A stretch of 64,000 nt of DNA from Ligula intestinalis. Lineage: Eukaryota; Platyhelminthes; Cestoda; Diphyllobothriidea; Diphyllobothriidae. The DNA lies in NCBI GenBank assembly GCA_036362985.1, contig JAYGXS010000001.1, positions 75,478,027-75,542,026 of the forward strand. Direction: 5' to 3'. The notes beneath the pieces are model-generated. The model was not told where the DNA came from and did no database searches. It saw only the letters and a program-made list of their open reading frames with translations. The first letter of the stretch is position 1. Each line of letters opens with the position of its first letter. The translations under genes were made by a program, and so were the position numbers. This document shows positions 57,451-64,000 of the stretch, in pieces.

Positions 57451-57555
57451 ATTGAAGAAATAACGTTTTGAATCGGCTATGTAGACTGTAAGTTCTGTCT
57501 CAGATCATAAAGTAATATGAGTAGTAACTTAACAACTGTCTGTTTAATTGTTGCC
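55811..57555 (-). repeat. right arm of 1.74-kb Helitron inverted repeat
   Basis: Partner of 52318-54061, with a spacer of 1.75 kb between the arms. At its outer edge the match stops at 'gttgcc' (57555), where a Rep fragment of different origin begins. Confidence 0.9.
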
Positions 57556-57851
57556 AATTTTAAATTGTTTATGGATATGAAAACCAAAGACTTTGCAAAA
57601 CGCTTCATTATTGCTGATGTACCTACCCATTTCATACTGGGTAATCTCATCATTGTTGTTACGGTGTTGAGAGAATACAGTGCAATTCTATTGGCCGCAG
57701 CACGTTTATTCTCAATAATAGCGGAGCTTCGTTTCAATAGTTCAGATGAGCTTCTACCTCTGCTTCCTTGGCTTGTTGCGGTACGTGACTTTCTCTTTTG
57801 GTGTTGAAGAACTCTACTCTTATATGGTTCTTCCCCTTTCAGTCTCCCCAT
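57556..57851 (-). pseudogene. chimeric Helitron N-terminal/Rep pieces
   Basis: On -, the frame starts MGRLKGEEPYKSRVLQHQKR and SRGRSSSELLKRSS. It then passes into sequence paralleling YSLN...VTRYEMGRYISSNEAF...FDIHKRF of the Rep domain, a part that lies about 1 kb further downstream in the intact order. It is then joined to the right arm of the inverted repeat. The order is scrambled, so this is a rearranged or captured Helitron fragment. Confidence 0.6.
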
Positions 57852-58424
57852 AATGGGGTTTTGCTCATTATTTTTGAGGTTGTCTAATTAATTTACTTAT
57901 GCTTTCAAAATACTGCTCTTTTCGTGCGGTAACTACCCCTTTGCGCCGCAATCATACTTCTTTACTTTTATTTGAATACCTACTTAGTTTCATTTTAGGG
58001 GTAAAAAACGCCACTCCTTGGGATACCATTCTTACATTTTTCCAAATAAACTTGTGGTTCTTTACTATTCCTTTCCTATCCTTCGTCCTGCTGAAAAGCG
58101 CTCTTGCACGCTCAATGAGCTCAAGCAGGACTTAGCCACTGCACATATCGTAATTATCATGAGCAAACGACATTTGTATAGTCGTCGGACTTAGACATTT
58201 GAAGAATATTTCCAGTTATTTTACGATTTTCCGTCGCTACTTTCTGCGCAATTACTCCTTCTGACCACACACATACTATCAATCGAGTCAAAACAACCTC
58301 AGAAAGTCCGACCTACCCACCTTCTACTACATAATCACTTTAAGAGATTCTCGTATATGGTTCGCCTACATAAGGGACAACAACATGTAAGGAAGCCCAA
58401 GGCAAAGCCGGGCTTCCGCGCTAG
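57852..58424 (+). mobile_element. solo Helitron 3' tail with terminal hairpin
   Basis: It shares blocks with the tail of copy 1 ('cctatccttcgtcctgctgaaaagcgctctt' versus 'cttatccttcgttctgctgaacaacgctctt'). It ends in the hairpin GGAAGCCC (58391-58398) with GGGCTTCC (58410-58417), then GCG, CTAG (58421-58424) and T. This is a textbook Helitron 3' terminus on the + strand, better preserved than the one at 54602. It abuts copy 2, which lies in the opposite orientation. Confidence 0.8.
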
Positions 58425-60632
58425 TAGTCAATATAGTTAGCAAAATGTAAAAAGAGGCTCAAAAATGGCCATTTATATGGTATTATTCGTCATCCGCCTT
58501 CTAAAATCAACCTTAAATAATTTACAACTTATAAACTTAGAACGAATACCCAAACATTCAATCCAGTGACCTACTTACCAAAATTGCAGAAATATCGATT
58601 AATTCTTTTTACTGAATTAGATTCTATGACAGCTATTACCAGTACAGGTAACTCTTCAAGAATTCAAGTATTTAGCAGAAAGCGAAAGCCTTTTACGCAG
58701 ATGACATCTAGGACTGATTCAAGACTTGGATATTAAACACAATATATAGGCGTTCTTTATTAACAGCCTTCAAACTAACATTGACGCCTATACAATAAGT
58801 TTGCCATATGCATAACACCACAGGCAAGTGGACAAAAAAAATGGGAACGGAAAGCGAAAGCCACCTTCTTTATCTGTGACAGTATATGCAAATAATGTCA
58901 TGATAAGAAACAGTTCTGGTGGATGCGGAGACACGACAGTTAGAATTCAAGCACTTGAGTGAGAGTGAGCCGGGCTACTTTGAGAAGCAGACGAGGGTTG
59001 ATCAGACTGTCCTCGTAGGTGGACCCAGGCCAAGAAAATGTGCACCAGAATCGCCAGTGCATTTTTGTAATGAAGCATGGTGCATAAGAAAGCACCTCCA
59101 ACAGAGGAAATAAACATCCTGAAGCATGATAGGTGCTATAAATGCCCATATTTAAACATCAAAAACGACACGGTTGAGCCAATTACTGATTGACGAGGGG
59201 CAAGCGAGGTGTTCTGAGAGCCAATTCCTTACGCGCCGGCGACCTTGTAGAAACCTACTGCGACGGTCTTCCCATACAGTGACTAGGGTTCCTTTTTCCT
59301 CTGCGCTTTGGTTTGTTTGTCGAACTACAATATCCGGAAATGAAAAGTCTGACGACTAATAGTAAGAGTTTGAGTCTGTATCATCCGCGGAACCTGAAAA
59401 TTCTGAGGAGGTCGACGAAGCATCAGATTCCCCTTCGGAATCCTCAGAATTAATAGATATTGATGAGTGTTCCGATTCAAAAGAAGCAAGGTTGCCTTCT
59501 CCGGAGAGATTGCTGAATAAAAGACAGTGAAGTTCGGCAATCCATAAGTGGAGGTACACAGTTGAAACGTACCACCAGACGACATGCACCCGTTCGACAC
59601 AGTCCAAAATTTCAAATGTGTTCACAGCAATAACAACGTTTTTTATGACCCAGTTAGCAAACTGCTCGCTGTTGAAAACAAATTCAGTGAACGTTGAGCA
59701 GGTTATAGAAAAAAGAAGGAAAGGAATGAGTTGTATAAGACGCAGCAACACCTTCGTAGGAGGCTCCTCTTGTGGTTACAAGTGTATTAATATGGGTCTC
59801 AAGGATGTTAGCATTGCGGTAGGAATGTATAACGAATTATAAGAAGCGCTTACACGAACTATGAAATGCGTCCCTAATTAGAAATATATATATTGGTGGA
59901 TCTGTCATATAGTTTATCGTACTACATAATCCAAAAAGTTAGTCGGCCAAGGATTCTGATCGTTTAATGCAATGCTGCTCAGCCGCATCAAAGAAATCGC
60001 TCGGTCAAAAATTTTTGCTTCTATATTATGTATTGTGCGAAATGATACGCGTTGTCGTTTAAAGGTAATAGGACGTCCGTCGGGGATAAAAACTATTTCG
60101 TCCAAAAAACCAAGAAACTGACGTCACCTAAAAACCGAAACTTTGCAATAAACCGCAGGCTAAACTGTTACCCAAATGCTTAAATTATGATAGGAGAGGA
60201 GCCCTGGTATTAAGGCCGACATGCTTCTTCTGAGAATTTAGATGTATTTAAAAATTGGTTCTATTTGTTCATCGTGACCTTAATTATAACATGTATAATA
60301 TGTTGTTCTTTGGTTCCCATGTGATAACGAACGGCTAACCTACAGGCATTTTATATTCCGCGAAACCTCTACGGCTTTACGAGCAATCACATTTCAGAAT
60401 GATGGAATAAGTACCTACACTTAAGCGTTTTTGAAGTAAACAGCTTATATTTTCATGGTAAAGAACCAATTACACCTAATTAAACTATTATTCGTTTGAC
60501 ATATGGCGTTTATAAGACATTGCAATAGATGTTGACTTAACATGTGTCTACAAAATATATTCATATTTTCAAGTTTAACACCCATCAGTAAAAGTGTTTA
60601 CTAATTAAATGGCTAACATTAAAAGCGGCAGA
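58425..60632. other. no recognised gene; one long unexplained - strand frame
   Basis: A - strand frame runs from about 59751 to 59160 with a single TAG at about 59358. Its upstream part ends in an acidic Ser-rich tail (SEDSEGESDASSTSSEFSG), and the downstream part includes LQGRRRVRNWLSEHLA. A further - frame (59914-60105) reads FIPDGRPITFKRQRVSFRT. None has an ATG start or clear splice sites, and I recognise no family. It could be a retroelement relic. Confidence 0.35.
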
Positions 60633-60887
60633 TTAGAAGACTTGTTCGAAAGCCAGCCTTCTGACGTGACTAAGAACTGTGGCGGAGGGCCATAATTCTC
60701 CCCCCTCCTCTTCGGTGCTCCTGCAGTCCGGACACCTTCTTACAAGCCACTTAACGCGACACTTCTGGGCACACAGCAGGGGGCCGTTGCAGGCAACATT
60801 CCTTGGAGTAATTACAACGCACCAATCACAGACCACTTGATGAACTTGCTCTAAAATCCTACTAAAGCAGCCGTCATCACCCCACAC
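60633..60887 (-). CDS. Cys-rich zinc-finger-like frame, unknown
   Basis: An 84-codon frame encodes a Cys-rich block with spacing C-x2-C-x9-C-x5-C-x3-C-x9-C-x2-C, containing VVCDWCVVITPRNVACN, LLCAQKCRVKWLVRRCPDC and an acidic tail. This resembles a treble-clef or PHD-like zinc site as found in LINE ORF1-type proteins or transcription regulators, but I cannot name it. There is no ATG in phase (the first codon is GTG), so it is likely an exon or transposon piece. It lies next to a LINE 5' fragment on the opposite strand. Confidence 0.35.
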   Translation of the reverse strand: MWGDDGCFSRILEQVHQVVCDWCVVITPRNVACNGPLLCAQKCRVKWLVRRCPDCRSTEEEGGELWPSATVLSHVRRLAFEQVF

Positions 60888-60904
60888 ATCAGACAGTCGA
60901 CACT

Positions 60905-61200
60905 CTCAGGCCTGGCTGGACGCAGTCAGGACCAGCCCTGGCTTCGCCAGGGGCCACTGCCACATGAGACTGGGAACCACAGCAGACGCGTCTTCGACCG
61001 CGTTCCCACCCGCCCTCAGGGCGGCCAAGGTCTGCTACACCAAACCTCCCTAGGGTGGATCCATCTCTTCTCCTCTCCATCTGTTTTTTTTATGACAGAT
61101 CAGCCCCTCTTGACTATGCTGCTCCGACTCCTCCTCCTCGCCGCCGGGATTGAGGCCCACCCGGCGGAGTTCCGGATCCACCAAGGGCTACTTGCCTGCC
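60905..61200 (+). pseudogene. LINE 5' fragment, same family as 18432-22000
   Basis: It matches the reverse complement of about 21720-21990. Shared blocks include 'ccagccctggcttcgcca', 'gggaaccacagcagacgcgt' and 'gccaaggtctgctacac'. The peptide LLRLLLLAAGIEAHPAE corresponds to LLRLFLATRIEANPGP of the larger copy. It breaks off before the zinc finger. Its upstream limit here also suggests where the family 5' end lies. Confidence 0.75.
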
Positions 61201-61749
61201 TGCCTGCCACATGAGACTGCAGCTAGGAGTTCTGTATACAATAAAGCACTCCTTCTGATGACTCTTGCCTTTTACCTGGGGACTTCGACCTAATGATTGA
61301 AGTGATCTAGACACAACCATTACTTAGACCCCTACAGGACGAATGGAAGTACACAGTTGCATACGTTGTTGTACCCAACGCTGAAACGTATTGGTATGCT
61401 AGTAGTATAGCATATCCAAAGTATTCATGGCGTAATGAAAACGTTCTCGGATGAATACATCTTTTGTCAGCAAAGTAAATAAAACTGACTTATCTTGTTC
61501 TGTTTGGCAAAATATAGGACCTCACTGCATCAATTTGATTAGGCTATAGTTAAAAGGATGTACGATTCATTGAAGCGCCCTAAGAAGGTGCAGGTTTTAT
61601 TTTTGTCGTGTAATAGGCAGTAGAGGTTCCATCGTAGGCAACTATGTCAATACTGGATTAGCGGGCTAGCAAATGTTGCGGCCATTTACACTTTCGATAG
61701 TTTCATATTTATTCTAAATCCGACTGCTTAACAATCCGTAGCAGTAACT
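61201..61749. other. no recognisable gene
   Basis: Short frames only; no repeat recognised. Confidence 0.45.
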
Positions 61750-61811
61750 ATGCGGAAATTATACATGATGAAATATTTCTCCTTCCATCGTAGCACTTTG
61801 AAGAGACCGTC

Positions 61812-62660
61812 CTACGGTGGGCAAAGGGGCCTGCGAACTGCGTCGTGTCGGACGAAAACGAATGGGGTTGTGTTGAGGTCGTCGTGCACGAAAACACGTC
61901 GGGGTGTCGAGCGCGTGGGGGTCGGACGTAGTTGGGACATGCGCTGCTTCAGCTGTTGCACGAAGGTGTTCGTGATGGAGGAAGTCTGCACGAACTCACC
62001 GGGTAAACAAAAGGGTGGGCCGTAAACGAGGTCAGTGGCAGTGCATGGAATGTCCTCTTTGGCAGCTGAGTGGATGCTTAAGATTACGAGCGGTAGGTTG
62101 TCGCTCCAGTTGTGTGGGACGGAACGAGACATCAACGTGGACTTCTGCTGATGATGGAGACAAACCATGACGCCGTTAGGTGCTGGATGGTATGCTGTGT
62201 TTGTAATGTGCGCGCACCCGAGCAGTTAAGTGGACTCACGGACGAGTGTAAATGTAAACTGACTTCCGCGGTTAGTGGTGAGGGTTACTGGAACACCGAA
62301 ATTGGCTATCCAGTATGTAAGGAAGACCAGGGCTTTATTCTCTGCCGAGGTATCCTAGATGGGAATGACAATGGGCCATCGTGTGAAGCGATCAACAGTG
62401 GTCGGAATATGCTTGAAACCGTGCGATGGGGGTAACGGTCTGACTAAGTCCAAGTGGACACGATGGAAATGGACGTCGGGAACCACAAACGTGCTTGGGG
62501 TGAAACGGTATGACGCTGGACTTTGCTCTTTTGGAAAACTAAGCACTGCTTAGTCCAAAACGTTATGTCGCCGTTCATCTTAGGCCAGCTAAACGAGCCA
62601 AAATAAGCTTGTGGCCGGCACGAACGCCGGGGAGGGTAACGAATGCAAATGATCGAACAC
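61812..62660 (-). pseudogene. Ty3/gypsy integrase, frameshifted
   Basis: In successive frames: AYFGSFSWPKMNGDITFW and QKSKVQRHT from the zinc-binding domain, VHLDLVRPLPPSHGFKHIPT then TVDRFTRWPIVIPI from the catalytic core (the first Asp is in HLDLV), and LPLVILSIHSAAKEDIPCTATDLVYG from the core end, followed by a Pro/Arg-rich C-terminal stretch. At least three frame changes and stops make it non-functional. It ends the recognisable element toward the left. Confidence 0.82.
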
Positions 62661-63260
62661 GACCTTACGATAAGACTGTGGTACAACAGGACAAGGAGTA
62701 CATTTGGACCAGTTGCACACGATCGTCACGGATGATGCTGGGAGGGGAGCCTCACGCAGCTGTAGCGAAGAAGACGCACGCATTTCAATTATAGAGTCAT
62801 CAAGCGCCTGCGCATTTGCTAGTTTCGTCAGGTCAAAGGTGGTGGTAAGCATGTTGACCTCGGGATGGTACAAAGGGTCAGCCACATTATCACTGCCGCG
62901 GACAAAGCGTATGTCAGAGGAGAACTGTGAGGTATAGTCAAACTGACGCACTTCTCGTGGCGAGTACCAATCCAGCTTAGCCTTGAGGGCGCAAGTGAGA
63001 GGTTTGTGATCCGTATGGACCTGAAAATCTCTTGTCCCAAGAAGGTGGCAAACATGTCGGATAGCCAGGTAAATGGCAAGGAGTTCTCGCGAGAAGGTAC
63101 TGTAGCGAGTCTGCGCTGGCTGTAACTTCTGAGAGAAGATTCCTAGTGGCTGCCACTCATTGTTGACCTGTTGATGGAGAACTGCGCCGACAGCAACTTT
63201 GTCGGCATCGGTGGTAAGAATCAGCTGCGTATCAGCATCGGTGCTCAGATGGTGAAACAA
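62589..63260 (-). pseudogene. Ty3/gypsy RNase H and start of integrase
   Basis: An open frame of 223 codons. LILTTDADKVAVGAVLHQQ holds the first catalytic Asp, FSRELLAIYLAIRH the Glu and FQVHTDHKPLTCAL the next Asp. RQFDYTSQFSSDIRFVRGSDNVAD follows and links to the integrase. The RNase H removes the RNA strand of the RNA:DNA hybrid. The frame passes into the integrase zinc-domain region (VVFDHLHSLPSPAF) and then goes off. Confidence 0.85.
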
Positions 63261-63990
63261 AGTGGCATCCGATAGTGCTTTCTTGGCTGCCTCGAATCCT
63301 TCGAGAGGGCTGGGGAAAGCTGGAGCGACTTGGCCTTTGGTTTCAAAATATCAATCAAAGGGGCCAGAGTGGCAGCGCAATTTGGTATGAAACGCCTGTA
63401 GTAGTTGATCGGGCCGATAAAGCGATGGAGCTGTGTAATAGCCTGTGGGGCCGAAAAAGGCAACATGCTTTGCACCTTCTCTGAAAGTGAGGTGATCCCA
63501 TGTTGGTCAACGTGATGGCCAAAAAAATCCAGTGAATGGACGCCAAGGAGGCACTCATCGATGTTTAGCTGTACACCATTTTGCTGGAAACGATCGAAAA
63601 CCTGACGCAGTTGCTCAGAATGTTCCTCGGGTGACGAGCTCGCGACAAGAATGTCGTCAATGTACACGAACGTGACGGGGAGACTGCGTAAGATGTCATC
63701 GCCGAAACACTGCAATGTTCGGGCCGCATTACGCAAACCGAAAAGCATGCAAAGAAATTTGAATAGACTGAAATGTGGCATGACAGCGGTTTTAGGAATA
63801 TCCTCCTCCGCAACCAGTATTTAATGGTTCGCTCAAATGAGGTCAATCTTAGGATAAAAAGTCTTTCCGGTCAGCATGTGGGAAAAATAATGAATATGGA
63901 ATATCGGGTATTGGTCTGGCATTGTTGCTCGATTAAGAGCGCGATAATCACCGCATGGCGGACAAGCATCGGACGACTTCTTGGGAACGC
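63245..63990 (-). pseudogene. Ty3/gypsy reverse transcriptase, partial
   Basis: From the edge the frame gives [20 protein letters not shown] and MPDQYPI, then FYPKIDLI followed by a stop, with AEEDIPKTAVMPHFSLFKFL next. The catalytic motif is FVYIDDILVASSSPEEH (YIDD), followed by LDFFGHHVDQHGI and LHRFIGPINYYRRFIPN, the connection to RNase H. Two stops lie near 63820. A frameshift near 63300 (EAAKKALSDATLF reads on in the next frame) separates it from the RNase H. The key Asp residues are kept, but the chain is broken. Confidence 0.88.
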
Positions 63991-64000
63991 TGTGCAGTGT

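Larger units (their letters stand above)
54602..57851 (-). mobile_element. Helitron copy 2, tail to tail with copy 1
   Basis: Read on -, it runs from 57851 through Rep (57450-55811) and a broken helicase (55997-55061) to a 3' tail. The tail contains 'gcctaaatttgcccctttttgccgc', similar to the tails of the other copies, and reaches the same palindromic CTAG at 54602-54605. It lacks its own recognisable terminal hairpin on this side. Its 5' end is replaced by unrelated or chimeric Helitron sequence near 57555-57851. Confidence 0.7.
61812..64000 (-). mobile_element. Ty3/gypsy retrotransposon pol, decayed, runs off window
   Basis: Reading on - from the right edge: reverse transcriptase, RNase H, then integrase zinc domain, core and C-terminal part, the Ty3/gypsy pol order. 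It carries several stops and frameshifts. No LTR was recognised in the window; the 3' LTR would be expected left of about 61800 and was not found, and gag/protease lie beyond 64000. Confidence 0.88.

Noticed and set aside
1..64000. CRISPR arrays, operons or bacterial features
   Set aside because: No regular spaced repeats and no operon structure; spliced genes and retroelements show eukaryotic DNA.

Overview
The window is eukaryotic nuclear DNA, most likely from a flatworm (Platyhelminthes) and plausibly a tapeworm with a large, repeat-rich genome. Three things point there. A conserved eIF5 gene is cut by five tiny introns of 33-37 nt. A CXXC1/CFP1 gene is spread over more than 26 kb by giant introns. 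The transposon mix (RTE/CR1/Jockey-like LINEs, Penelope-like elements, Ty3 elements, Helitrons, tRNA-derived SINEs, foldback MITEs) is typical of flatworms. The species itself is inference.

Only two host protein genes can be supported. On the + strand, four exons (6687-6915, 28451-28573, 32340-32633, 33227-33373) encode the C-terminal half of CXXC1/CFP1, the CpG-binding subunit of the SET1 H3K4 methyltransferase complex. Its 5' exons (PHD finger, CXXC domain) lie left of the window or were not found. On the - strand, six exons (39649-41162) encode complete translation initiation factor eIF5 (445 residues). A tRNA-like gene with good A and B boxes lies between them (37930-38009).

Layout: 1-6686 holds tRNA-derived SINEs, including a head-to-head pair, and a decayed RTE-type reverse transcriptase. 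The 21.5-kb CXXC1 intron 6916-28450 is a transposon depot. It has three copies of a foldback MITE family (one containing a Penelope GIY-YIG fragment), a Penelope-like element with inverted ~148-bp terminal repeats (12739-14394), a truncated LINE 3' end (14985-15560) and a nearly full-length but frameshifted LINE (18432-~22000). That LINE has a 2A-like N-terminus, PHD-type zinc finger, AP endonuclease, reverse transcriptase and C-terminal zinc knuckle. The next CXXC1 intron holds a poly-C tract, a telomere-like degenerate tract, a dispersed repeat and a GTA microsatellite with an assembly gap.

Right of eIF5 come a CR1-like LINE lacking its catalytic RT motif (42180-44745), a mariner-like transposase remnant starting 3 bases after it, a Ty3 integrase fragment, and a 577-bp MITE with an 8-bp target duplication. 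An unusual Helitron complex follows (50236-58424). Two defective Helitrons face each other tail to tail, share a palindromic CTAG terminus and form an inverted repeat of about 1.74 kb; a third Helitron 3' end sits outside. The window ends inside a decayed Ty3/gypsy pol on the - strand. Nearly all elements carry stops, frameshifts or deletions, so the region is a graveyard with a few young-looking pieces (the Helitron arms and the uninterrupted 402-codon Penelope ORF).
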